A DNA stretch of 64,000 nucleotides from Litorimonas taeanensis (GTDB lineage Bacteria > Pseudomonadota > Alphaproteobacteria > Caulobacterales > Maricaulaceae): the NCBI RefSeq assembly GCF_003634015.1, contig NZ_RBII01000001.1:1240001-1304000 (forward strand). The letters run 5' to 3'. The position numbers and the translations under genes are program-made. Numbering within the stretch: position 1 is the first letter of the stretch; each line of letters begins with the position of its first letter. The notes under the pieces are model-generated. The model did not search any database. It was not told the DNA's origin and saw nothing but the letters and a program-made list of their open reading frames with translations. This document shows, piece by piece, positions 43,145 through 51,274 of the stretch.

Positions 43145-43868
43145 CTACGAGCAACTTTCAAAATCGGAATATACGCCAGTTGAAATTTCCTGTGCAGTTC
43201 CAACACCTAATTCTAAATTTACGAGAGGATGAAAGTTTTCTTGGTTATCTTTGATAACTCCTCCTGACACCCCTACAAAACCCCTAAATCCACGTCCTAA
43301 ACCGTAACCATCTCCACTCATAAACGTATCCAAGCTTGCAGTTGTAGCTCCAAGAGAAGATGAGGTAGACACAGAAGGTAGTCCACCTAATGACCTACCT
43401 GAACTTCCTATATTTCCTGTTACAGCAGTGCAAATCGCTGTCTCCTCAGCTGATTGAATATATAAAAAAGAACCCATAGCACCAAGTTTATAATCCCCAA
43501 AGCGAGCACCTGAATTCAGCCCGACTACTGTTGTCCCCCCCATTGTTTCTACAGAATAACCATTTTGCAAATGCATAGCGACATTTGCCGCTGTCGCTAT
43601 AGCTTTACCCGCAGCGCACGCAGCAATTTTTGGCATACTTGCATCTAGCGCCCTCCTGATTGAAATTTGAAGATCGTTTAATAGCCCTCCCACGAAACTG
43701 TCGCCAAAATCAGAACTATTATCATACATTGCTCTCAAATCTTGCCAATCTTGGGTTCCCGGATATATTGAGACACCGTCTCCACTTTCTGACACGCAAC
43801 GCCATCTGGAGTTCCGTGACACGTACGCATCCCACTCGGATCACGCCTATTCACCGGATCGGCGCCCA
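43145..43868 (-). pseudogene. Rhs module A: minimal core end plus glycine-rich tip, frameshifted
   Basis: Only ADPVNRRDPSGM of the Rhs core remains, starting right after the TonB-receptor terminator. Compared with module B one T is missing at about 43790 (CTTTCTGACACG against CTTTCTTGACACG), shifting the frame between VACQ and ESGDG. After that the frame is open for 225 residues: the shared stalk, then TTVVGLNSGARFGDYKLGAM, GRGFRGFVGVSGGVIKDN and a final DFESCS. Tip paralogous to B but diverged. Confidence 0.78.
43602..43850 (-). repeat. shared tip stalk repeat, copy in module A
   Basis: Near-identical partner of 41282-41530 and site of the one-base deletion that breaks module A. Confidence 0.88.
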
Positions 43869-43891
43869 AGCACCCTGTATCGGGGTAACAA

Positions 43892-43918
43892 AAAAGCGGG
43901 ACGAATTGCCCCGCTTTT
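43892..43918 (-). terminator. terminator of the TonB-dependent receptor gene
   Basis: Arms AAAAGCGGG and CCCGCTTTT around a nine-base loop, with T-rich sequence on the minus strand, lie about 60 bases past the receptor stop. It also marks the outer edge of the Rhs array. Confidence 0.88.
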
Positions 43919-43976
43919 CTTGCTCTTGTTTATCAAAGGTAACTTTGAGACTGAGAGACAGTCTCTCTCTGATTAA

Positions 43977-46370
43977 TTATTTGAATGAATACGTTGCCCG
44001 CATACCCACGACGCGCGGAGCGATAGGCGTTGGGCGGAAACCTCTGAACAAATGCGTTCCGCCTGTTCCAAATCCGTCCCGATATGTCTGGATAGAGGCA
44101 GAAGTGCCCGTAATGGTTGTCTCTGCATATTCATCAAACAAATTATTTGCATAAACAGTCAAATCCCAATTATCGGCGACATAAGAGAGTGACATATTGG
44201 CTAAAAAGTAACCGTCCAAAGTTTCGCCATTAGCGATCGACCCTACACGTTGTAAGATGTCACTCGTATAGCTTACGCCTGCACGGTAGACTAAGTCCTG
44301 CCCGCTTTCCAAGCCATAGGTATAGTCACCAAACAAGCTAAATTGATGCTCTGGGGAGCCCGGCAGACGATCGCCATCAACGCCCCCCGTATCGCCTGCG
44401 TCCACATTATAAAATGCATTAGGAGAATAAAGGTCAGGCGCATCACTTGTCAGCTCTGCATTTGTATAGGCATAGTTACCGCGAATATTTATTGTATCCG
44501 TAGGCGCATAATCGAAACTGACTTCAACCCCTTTAGATTGAGCAGAGCCGCCATTTTGCAAAATCGGCAAAGTCCCGTTGACTGTGGCACCTGCGAGTAA
44601 AATACCCTCCCAATCCAACATATATAAGGCACCATTCAAGGTTAAACGCCCATCCATCAATGTCGATTTGACCCCGACTTCATAGTTCGTCGTTGTGTCA
44701 GGTGCGTAATTTTGTTCATCTGGCAAGGCACATAAAATTTGTGTTGTCGGCAAGACGTCAGGACAAGATTGAATTCCGTTAGACCCGCCTAAACGGAACC
44801 CTTCTGAAATTGTCGCATAAACATTTACATCCTCAGTAACGGCGTAAGATGTGTTTATCTTGAACAATGTGCCATCATCTTTGGCGTCGTTCACCGGATC
44901 AAATGCAAGCTGTTTTATACCCTCGAGTGTTGATTGCTCATAACTGGCAGCCGCAAAGAAAGGTACAATAGCGTCACTCACCGATTTTAAATCATATTCA
45001 AAATATCGACCCCCCAGAGTCACCTGCCAAGCCTCTGTTAAATCAAATCCAACTTCACCAAAAAGAGCCATCTCTTTATCTTTTGAATTTGAAAAAGCAT
45101 CATATTCTAAATCATCATCTCTGTTTGAAAAAGGATGATTTGGTGTGAACTCATGTGAGAGGGACTGCGTTTCGGTTTCATTATAATAGGCGCCGATAAT
45201 CCAATTATACCACTTATCACCTGTTGAGACCAAGCGAACTTCTTGGTTAAAGAACTGGCTTTGAACAGCCTCTTCAGTAATGGCTGTAAAGTTGGGGAAG
45301 CTTTCATAACTATATTGAAGGCCAACCAAGAGGTCCGTTTGGTCACGATTGCCAAGCTCATCATATTTCCCAAAACCTGTTGCCGAAGTGAGTTCAGCGA
45401 AGCCTAGATCAGCGATGACTTCCAGAGCGACTAATTGGTCATCCCTTTTATTAGGTTCAAGCACACGCGTTGCAGATTCATAAGGGCCTGAGACATAAAA
45501 ATCTGGCGCACGCTCTCTTACGTAACCATTGTGGGAACGCGCATCGACATCTTGGAACTGACCGTAATAAGTCAGAGTTGCATCAATGGCATCAGTGGGG
45601 GCCCAACGCGCGGCAAAACGAAGAGAAAACGTGTCTTCTTTATTGGCGTCTTCGACCGTATGTACACCATTGGGATCATCTGGATTTGTGAAACCAATCT
45701 GGTTCACCACATTCACATAATCAATGTATCCATCATCTTTTAGGTAATCAATATTCATGCGTAATGCGAAGTTATCGGAAACAGGCACGTTAGCTGTCAG
45801 GCCAACATCGGTAGAAATCCCGCTGCCTTTTGAATAAGCATAAGCATCCGCCCTTAGAGAGAACAACTCTTCCTCAAAATCAGGTTTATTTGGTATATAT
45901 CTAACAGCGCCGCCCATGGTGCCGGCCCCGTACAGCGTGCCTTGCGGCCCAAGTAAGACTTCGATTTGCTTCATGTCATTCATTTTCAAATCGACAAATA
46001 AGGGGATTTCACCAATGTAAGTCTCAACGGTGCCATTATTATTGGCAGCACCTAATCCGTCAGCATTTAATCCGCGGATGACAATACCATCCACCTCGCG
46101 TCCGCCGCTATTGATAATATGGAAACCCGGTACCCAAGCGGATAATTCAGCAAGGTCAGTGATACCAATCTCATCAAGCTCAGCCGCAGATACAGCAGAA
46201 ATATTAAACGGAATATCTTGAACCGATTCATCACGGCGTGTTGCCGTCACGATAATTTCATCATTCACCTGTGCCTGAGCCGGCGCAGCAATTGACGAAA
46301 AGCTCATGGGCAAAGCCAAAATACTCGCAGTCAATTTTAATTTGTTTTTCAAGGTCGTGCGACGCAACAT
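43977..46370 (-). CDS. TonB-dependent receptor
   Basis: A 797-residue outer-membrane receptor. Signal peptide LKLTASILALPMSFSSIAAP ends near APAQAQ, followed by the TonB-box-like DEIIVTATRRDESVQDIPF, a plug with MKQIEVLLGPQGTLYGAGT and GGAVRYIPNKPDF, and a barrel ending RVVGMRATYSFK. The plug GPQGTLYG...GGA motif is that of the large TonB receptor group used by marine Alphaproteobacteria for many organic substrates rather than classic siderophores. The divergent sulfotransferase gives no firm clue to its ligand. Confidence 0.92.
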   Translation of the reverse strand: MLRRTTLKNKLKLTASILALPMSFSSIAAPAQAQVNDEIIVTATRRDESVQDIPFNISAVSAAELDEIGITDLAELSAWVPGFHIINSGGREVDGIVIRGLNADGLGAANNNGTVETYIGEIPLFVDLKMNDMKQIEVLLGPQGTLYGAGTMGGAVRYIPNKPDFEEELFSLRADAYAYSKGSGISTDVGLTANVPVSDNFALRMNIDYLKDDGYIDYVNVVNQIGFTNPDDPNGVHTVEDANKEDTFSLRFAARWAPTDAIDATLTYYGQFQDVDARSHNGYVRERAPDFYVSGPYESATRVLEPNKRDDQLVALEVIADLGFAELTSATGFGKYDELGNRDQTDLLVGLQYSYESFPNFTAITEEAVQSQFFNQEVRLVSTGDKWYNWIIGAYYNETETQSLSHEFTPNHPFSNRDDDLEYDAFSNSKDKEMALFGEVGFDLTEAWQVTLGGRYFEYDLKSVSDAIVPFFAAASYEQSTLEGIKQLAFDPVNDAKDDGTLFKINTSYAVTEDVNVYATISEGFRLGGSNGIQSCPDVLPTTQILCALPDEQNYAPDTTTNYEVGVKSTLMDGRLTLNGALYMLDWEGILLAGATVNGTLPILQNGGSAQSKGVEVSFDYAPTDTINIRGNYAYTNAELTSDAPDLYSPNAFYNVDAGDTGGVDGDRLPGSPEHQFSLFGDYTYGLESGQDLVYRAGVSYTSDILQRVGSIANGETLDGYFLANMSLSYVADNWDLTVYANNLFDEYAETTITGTSASIQTYRDGFGTGGTHLFRGFRPTPIAPRVVGMRATYSFK

Positions 46371-46571
46371 AAATTCCTTCTTTCCTGTTTAAATAAAGGC
46401 CCGTTGCAATCACAAACGTAATTTACTAGCCTCAATCTTAGAGGGTGTCGGAAAATTTAAGGGTTCAAATCAAGTTAATTAGCCTGCAGCCTCGTCTACG
46501 AATGAACACGCACAAAGATTGAACTTTGGTAAGACAATAGCGGCCAAGGTTTCATCACATAAAGACTAATC

Positions 46572-48149
46572 ATGCCTCACCTGACATATAGCACCGGCCT
46601 TTTGCTCTTGAAACAAAAGGCATATAAAGCCGTACATAGCGACTCAATTGAGGCGATTAAGGATAACATCCATAGTCCCACGCCGTATTTTTTACTTGGC
46701 GTTATCGCTTCTGAACATGGCAATCATTCCAAAGCCTTAGACCTCTTTACAAAAGCCGTAGAGCTAGGCCCAGACACGATAGGCTTTCACGTTTACCTTG
46801 CGAAAGAACTTTCGACATTGGGACAACAAAAGGCTGCGAAAGAACGTCTCGATAAGGCGGCAAAACTTGAGACCCAAGACCCATTCTTGCTCGATACAAT
46901 AGGCGTAATTTACAGTCGTTCAGGGTATCATGAACAAGCTCTGCCTCATTTTGACAAGGCGGTTTCACTCGAAAAAAACCAAGCAAATTTCTATTACAAT
47001 CTCGCCGCATCAGCCCAATTTTTAGGCGACTTTAAAAAAGCTAAAACAGCCTATGAGAAGACAATTCTTTTAGACCCTAAATTTTACCGAGCGTGGTCAG
47101 CTTTGGTTTCTCTGAACAAGCAAACCGAGAGTAATAATCACCTCCAGACCTTGACCACACTTTTCAACGAAGCCCAAAACGATGCGGACGCGACGTTACA
47201 ACTTGGCCATGCCATTGCAAAAACTCTAGAAGATTTAGGGCAGTATGAAGACAGCTTTGAATGGCTGATCCGCGGAAAGAAAACCAAGCGAGGTCAACTT
47301 CGCTATGACCGCCGTGCAGGCAAAGCATTGTTCGAAGCGGCCAAGACAACGAGCCCAACAATCTCTTCACCATCTATCTCTACGGCGCCTACACCAACCG
47401 TGACGGATGCCCCCATTTTTATTTTTGGTCTTCCGCGAACGGGCACCACACTAGTCGATCGCATTTTATCTTCTCACCCTGAAGTCACCTCAGCAGGTGA
47501 GCTCAATATATTCGCTGAACTTGTGAAGGAAAACACAAAGACGCAATCTAATTTAGTGATGGATGCGGATACGTTTTTGAGAACAGAGAGTTCAGATTTA
47601 ACGTCCATTGGCAGGTCTTATATCGCCAACACGATTGACTGGGCAGGACATTCAAAACACATGATTGATAAGATGCCGCTTAATTTCTTTTATGCAGGTC
47701 TTATACACAGAGCGCTGCCCAATGCGCGCCTAATTACGCTTCGCCGGGGCGCCATGGATAGCTGTTTATCAAATTTCAGACAGCTTTTTTCGACCCAATA
47801 TTCTTATTATAATTATACTTTCGATATTGAAGACACAGCTTGGTTTTATCATGAATTCGACGCGCTGATAGCTCATTGGCGCCAAACCATACCTCGGAAC
47901 CGCTTCATGGAAGTACACTATGAAGACATCATTTTTGATCAGGAAAACCAAACGCGGCGACTGTTAGACTTTTGCGATTTGGAATGGGATGAAGCCTGTT
48001 TGCGTTTTCATGAAAACGCCGCCCCTGTCTCTACCGCGAGTTCTGTGCAAGTTCGCCAACCCCTTTATTCTGGATCCATTGGGCGATGGAAAAAATATAA
48101 TGATAAGCTAGACCCTTTGATGACAGCCTTAGGAAGTCTTGCCCAGTAA
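46572..48149 (+). CDS. TPR-repeat sulfotransferase
   Basis: A 525-residue fusion. The N-terminal half holds TPR-like repeats (ALDLFTKAVELGPDTIGFHV, ALPHFDKAVSLEKNQANFYY, AKTAYEKTILLDPKFYRAW). The C-terminal half is a sulfotransferase with the PAPS 5'-phosphosulfate loop FIFGLPRTGTTLVDRILSSH and a downstream DKMPLNFFYAGLIHRALPNA with LRRGAMDSCLS for the 3'-phosphate. It should move sulfate to a hydroxyl or amine of an unknown acceptor. Such TPR fusions are common beside TonB receptors in Alphaproteobacteria. Confidence 0.9.
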   Translation: MPHLTYSTGLLLLKQKAYKAVHSDSIEAIKDNIHSPTPYFLLGVIASEHGNHSKALDLFTKAVELGPDTIGFHVYLAKELSTLGQQKAAKERLDKAAKLETQDPFLLDTIGVIYSRSGYHEQALPHFDKAVSLEKNQANFYYNLAASAQFLGDFKKAKTAYEKTILLDPKFYRAWSALVSLNKQTESNNHLQTLTTLFNEAQNDADATLQLGHAIAKTLEDLGQYEDSFEWLIRGKKTKRGQLRYDRRAGKALFEAAKTTSPTISSPSISTAPTPTVTDAPIFIFGLPRTGTTLVDRILSSHPEVTSAGELNIFAELVKENTKTQSNLVMDADTFLRTESSDLTSIGRSYIANTIDWAGHSKHMIDKMPLNFFYAGLIHRALPNARLITLRRGAMDSCLSNFRQLFSTQYSYYNYTFDIEDTAWFYHEFDALIAHWRQTIPRNRFMEVHYEDIIFDQENQTRRLLDFCDLEWDEACLRFHENAAPVSTASSVQVRQPLYSGSIGRWKKYNDKLDPLMTALGSLAQ

Positions 48150-48216
48150 GGCTGTCATGCACTTTATGGCCGTCTGGCACATCACTGCCAGACTGGCATA
48201 TTAGCCTTTTTAAGGC
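48148..48216. terminator. hairpins between convergent sulfotransferase and MFS genes
   Basis: A perfect hairpin GTCTGGCA/TGCCAGAC (48172-48193) is followed by GCCTTTTTAAGGC-like sequence. A second inverted repeat TGACAGCCTT/AAGGCTGTCA (48121-48130, 48148-48157) straddles the sulfotransferase stop. Together they should terminate both genes. Confidence 0.65.
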
Positions 48217-48218
48217 GC

Positions 48219-49490
48219 TTAAATTCCACTCTTCTCGGCACGTGCAACGCCCGCCCTATAATGCCGAGCCGAGTCAATGTAGAAGACAATGCTTAACACG
48301 TTAAATATCATGATAATTGTCAGCGCGCGTTGAATTGAATGTGTGCCCAGAGTTGAGGCATAGTAATCAGAAATCATTCCTAGAATAACTGGGCCTAGGC
48401 CAATCCCAATTAAGGTCATACATAATAGCATCACAGCCGAAGCCATAGCTCGCATGCGTACCGGGACTAGCTCTTGCATCGCTGTGTAAGAAATTGACGC
48501 GTAAAGTAATCCAAACAGTCCCGGCACAGTATAAACCCAATAAGCTGTTTGCTTGTCAGGTGCATAGAGGAACCACACAATAAAGGGGCCCGCAATTAAA
48601 CCCGTCAATAAAATTGTCCATGGCCGCCAACGCAGATCTTTCTCTGAAAGTTTGTCACATAAGGCCCCTATTCCGATTGCTCCAATTCCGCCGAGCCCGC
48701 CCATTAATAAGCCAAGCGCAATACCCAATTCACCGATTGGCACCTCGTGAACACGAATGAGATAAAGCGGAATCCCGACAAGAAAAGCATTGGCAGAAAT
48801 GCAAACAAAGACCCCACCCAATAAGAGACCAATCATGGCCCGTTGAGAGAGAAAGAAACGCAATGTGTCCTTTAAGCTTGGGACATTCTCATCTAACACT
48901 CTCTCTTCGGATTGGCCTCTGCGCGGTTCTGAGACGGTAAGAAGCAAAACAAGCGCGAGGAATAGGCCCGGCACACCTGCCACAAAGAAGCCCATACGCC
49001 AGCCATATTTAGCCGCAATAGCCCCTCCCAAAATAAACCCGAATAATATTCCTAGGCTTATACCTGTGGTGTAAATTCCAAGTGCAAGAGCCCGGCGCTT
49101 GGGCGGAAACACATCTGCAATCATCGCCGTCGCTGGCGGCGTGCCCCCCGCCTCACCAATTCCCACGCCCATTCGCGCAAGTGCTAATTGACCATAATTC
49201 CCTGCAAAAGCCGAAAGCGCCGTCATACCCGACCAAATCGTCAAGGCGAGCGCAATGATGTTTCGGCGATTTCCACGGTCTGCCCAAGCCGCGAAAGGAA
49301 TGCCTAGCACAGCATAAAAAGCGGCAAAGACTATACCCGTCAATAAACCTAACTGTGTATCACTCAGACCAAATTCTTGTTTAATTGGCTCTGATAAGAT
49401 CACCATGACTTGTCTGTCCACATGGTTCAATGTGTAAACCATGGTTAGAATAAATAAGAGGTACCATTTATTTTTTGAACGTAATGTCAT
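48219..49490 (-). CDS. MFS transporter (spinster/ACS-like)
   Basis: A 423-residue twelve-helix major facilitator protein. TLNHVDRQVMVILSEPIKQE in helix 1, GIPFAAWADRGNRRNIIALA with the DRG...R motif A between helices 2 and 3, and ARMGVGIGEAGGTPPATAMI in helices 4 and 5 are typical of the spinster-like group frequent in marine Alphaproteobacteria next to TonB receptors. It ends a minus-strand run of acyl-CoA ligase, two hydrolases and this transporter, and starts four bases after the lipoprotein hydrolase, so it probably imports the same substrate. Confidence 0.9.
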   Translation of the reverse strand: MTLRSKNKWYLLFILTMVYTLNHVDRQVMVILSEPIKQEFGLSDTQLGLLTGIVFAAFYAVLGIPFAAWADRGNRRNIIALALTIWSGMTALSAFAGNYGQLALARMGVGIGEAGGTPPATAMIADVFPPKRRALALGIYTTGISLGILFGFILGGAIAAKYGWRMGFFVAGVPGLFLALVLLLTVSEPRRGQSEERVLDENVPSLKDTLRFFLSQRAMIGLLLGGVFVCISANAFLVGIPLYLIRVHEVPIGELGIALGLLMGGLGGIGAIGIGALCDKLSEKDLRWRPWTILLTGLIAGPFIVWFLYAPDKQTAYWVYTVPGLFGLLYASISYTAMQELVPVRMRAMASAVMLLCMTLIGIGLGPVILGMISDYYASTLGTHSIQRALTIIMIFNVLSIVFYIDSARHYRAGVARAEKSGI

Positions 49491-49493
49491 GGA

Positions 49494-50414
49494 CTATTCC
49501 TGTGCCTCTAAAAATCTACGAATATCAAATGCTAACTTTTCCGGCGCTTCTTCTTGAGGCGTGTGCCCTGTATCGGGATAAGTAATAAGCTCAGCATTTG
49601 GCATATGTTTTACGAATTTGGCCCCATGGTCTGAAGGTACCAGAATATCATTTTCTCCCCACACAATCAGTGTTGGCGACCTAACATTAGCCAAATCTTG
49701 CTCAGGGTCAGGCAGAGTAAAAACGTTTAGTCTTTCGATAAAAGCCTCCCCATTTCCTCCGTAAAGCATCATGGATTGTATAGTATTAATGCGTTCTTCT
49801 GAGAGCTTTTCTGGGTTTGAAAAGAGAGCTTGAGTGGCTTGTTTAACCCCAGCTAAGGGTGCATTTTTCAAATAGAATTTAAGCATCATCGGCACTTCAA
49901 CTGGCTTTTCCGTCACGCCGTTAATCGAAAAACCGCCGGGTGAAATAAGGACCAATTTTGAGACATTTTCAGGAGACTTTACCGCAAGACGCCAAGAGAC
50001 CAATCCCCCCAAAGAATTACCAATCAGAACTGGCTTTTCAATTTCCAAAACATCAATGAAATGGCTTAGAAACATCACGGTTTCATCAACAGAATAGCGT
50101 TTCTGCGTATCGGCCCCCGTTAATCCGTGCCCCGGTAAATCTAAACGAATAAGGCGGAAATCTTGCTTTAAATTATTCGCTAAAGCGTCCCATGTTTCGA
50201 GCGATGAGGTAAAGCCGTGAACAAGTATGAGCGTTTCTGCTGTCTGAGGACCTTCATCTCGGTACCGTATCTTTAGGCCATCAATATCGACTATTTTATC
50301 TTGTGAAAGAAAATAAGGATTGTCTATCACGCCATCCGTTGGCGTTTCAGTCGCGCTGCATGCTCCCAGAAATATAAGGCCCCATAAAATAAAAAATGAA
50401 CGCAATAGGGTCAT
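49494..50414 (-). CDS. alpha/beta hydrolase lipoprotein
   Basis: A 306-residue hydrolase with a lipoprotein signal (LLRSFFILWGLIFLGACSA, acylated cysteine in LGAC). Catalytic features are LVHGFTSSLETW, the nucleophile elbow GNSLGGLVSW, the acid in VWGENDILVPSDHG and the histidine in PDTGHTPQEEAPE. A membrane-anchored periplasmic esterase or lactonase is expected. Its ATG overlaps the stop of the next hydrolase by four bases. Confidence 0.9.
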   Translation of the reverse strand: MTLLRSFFILWGLIFLGACSATETPTDGVIDNPYFLSQDKIVDIDGLKIRYRDEGPQTAETLILVHGFTSSLETWDALANNLKQDFRLIRLDLPGHGLTGADTQKRYSVDETVMFLSHFIDVLEIEKPVLIGNSLGGLVSWRLAVKSPENVSKLVLISPGGFSINGVTEKPVEVPMMLKFYLKNAPLAGVKQATQALFSNPEKLSEERINTIQSMMLYGGNGEAFIERLNVFTLPDPEQDLANVRSPTLIVWGENDILVPSDHGAKFVKHMPNAELITYPDTGHTPQEEAPEKLAFDIRRFLEAQE

Positions 50415-51274
50415 AGAAAGGCTTTCAGAAATCTGTCAATCGCCAACAGAGATTCGTGCTCGGTCAATAAAGGCGCATGCCCCACTCTTGGAATTTCAAC
50501 AGCAGTAAAATTGGGATGGGCCTTCTGCATAGCGGATAAGGTTTTTGATGAGAGAATATCCGAACCCTGCCCCCGTATCGTCATGACGGGAATGGGGTTT
50601 AAGGCCGCGAAAATTGGCCACATGTCTACGGGTGCAGAGGCTGTATCATCACTCTTAAAAGGCTTTGATATGGCGGGGTCATAAGCAAATTTAACCTGTC
50701 CGCCCTCTATGGGCTCACAGGTTCGATGCGCAAACGCCAGCCAGTCTGTATCGGTGAAATCAAGGAAAATATCTTGTCCTTGATCTTTTAACGCCGCAAC
50801 CGCCGCATCCCAACTCTCAAAAACCCCTGTTTTACCAACATAGCCTTTTATTCGGTTCAATCCGGCGTCATCAATTTCAGGGCCAATATCGTTTATTATG
50901 GCCGCCCGAAAAATGCTGGGTCGCATCGCCGCCATCATCATTGTCATGATACCCCCCATAGACGTACCTATGGCAATCACCTCTTTTAAATTTAAATGCT
51001 CCAACAGGGCAAACATGTCTCCACAGTAAATATCTGGGCGATAGTTATCTGTATTCGAGTCATAATCTGAACGCCCTCTACCACGTTGATCTACGGAAAT
51101 TATGCGAAAATCAGATCTCAAATACAGTGCGAGTTCATGAAAATCTGCTGAATTTCGTGACAATCCATGTAAGCATAAGAGAACAGGTTTATCAGAGTTC
51201 GGCCCATAATCCCGCGCATAAAGCGTTAGCCCATCCGGACTTTCATAAAAAATATCACTGTAAACTTTAGTCAA
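50411..51274 (-). CDS. alpha/beta hydrolase, cytoplasmic
   Basis: A 287-residue hydrolase without signal peptide. LLCLHGLSRNSADFHELA, VDQRGRGRSDYDSN, nucleophile GTSMGGIMTMMM and the histidine in RVGHAPLLTEHE form the usual triad framework. It probably starts at a TTG (MTKVYSDIFY) that overlaps the acyl-CoA ligase end by eight bases. Together with the periplasmic homologue it suggests stepwise ester cleavage before CoA activation. Confidence 0.86.
   Translation of the reverse strand: MTKVYSDIFYESPDGLTLYARDYGPNSDKPVLLCLHGLSRNSADFHELALYLRSDFRIISVDQRGRGRSDYDSNTDNYRPDIYCGDMFALLEHLNLKEVIAIGTSMGGIMTMMMAAMRPSIFRAAIINDIGPEIDDAGLNRIKGYVGKTGVFESWDAAVAALKDQGQDIFLDFTDTDWLAFAHRTCEPIEGGQVKFAYDPAISKPFKSDDTASAPVDMWPIFAALNPIPVMTIRGQGSDILSSKTLSAMQKAHPNFTAVEIPRVGHAPLLTEHESLLAIDRFLKAFL

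Noticed and set aside
35241-43868. The repeated blocks as insertion sequences or a CRISPR array.
   Set aside because: No transposase, no terminal inverted repeats and no short regularly spaced repeats. The repeats are Rhs core and tip-linker coding DNA.
34940-43868. A complete integrative element between tRNA-Ser and the TonB receptor.
   Set aside because: No integrase and no duplicated tRNA 3' end was found at the far side, so att sites are not annotated.
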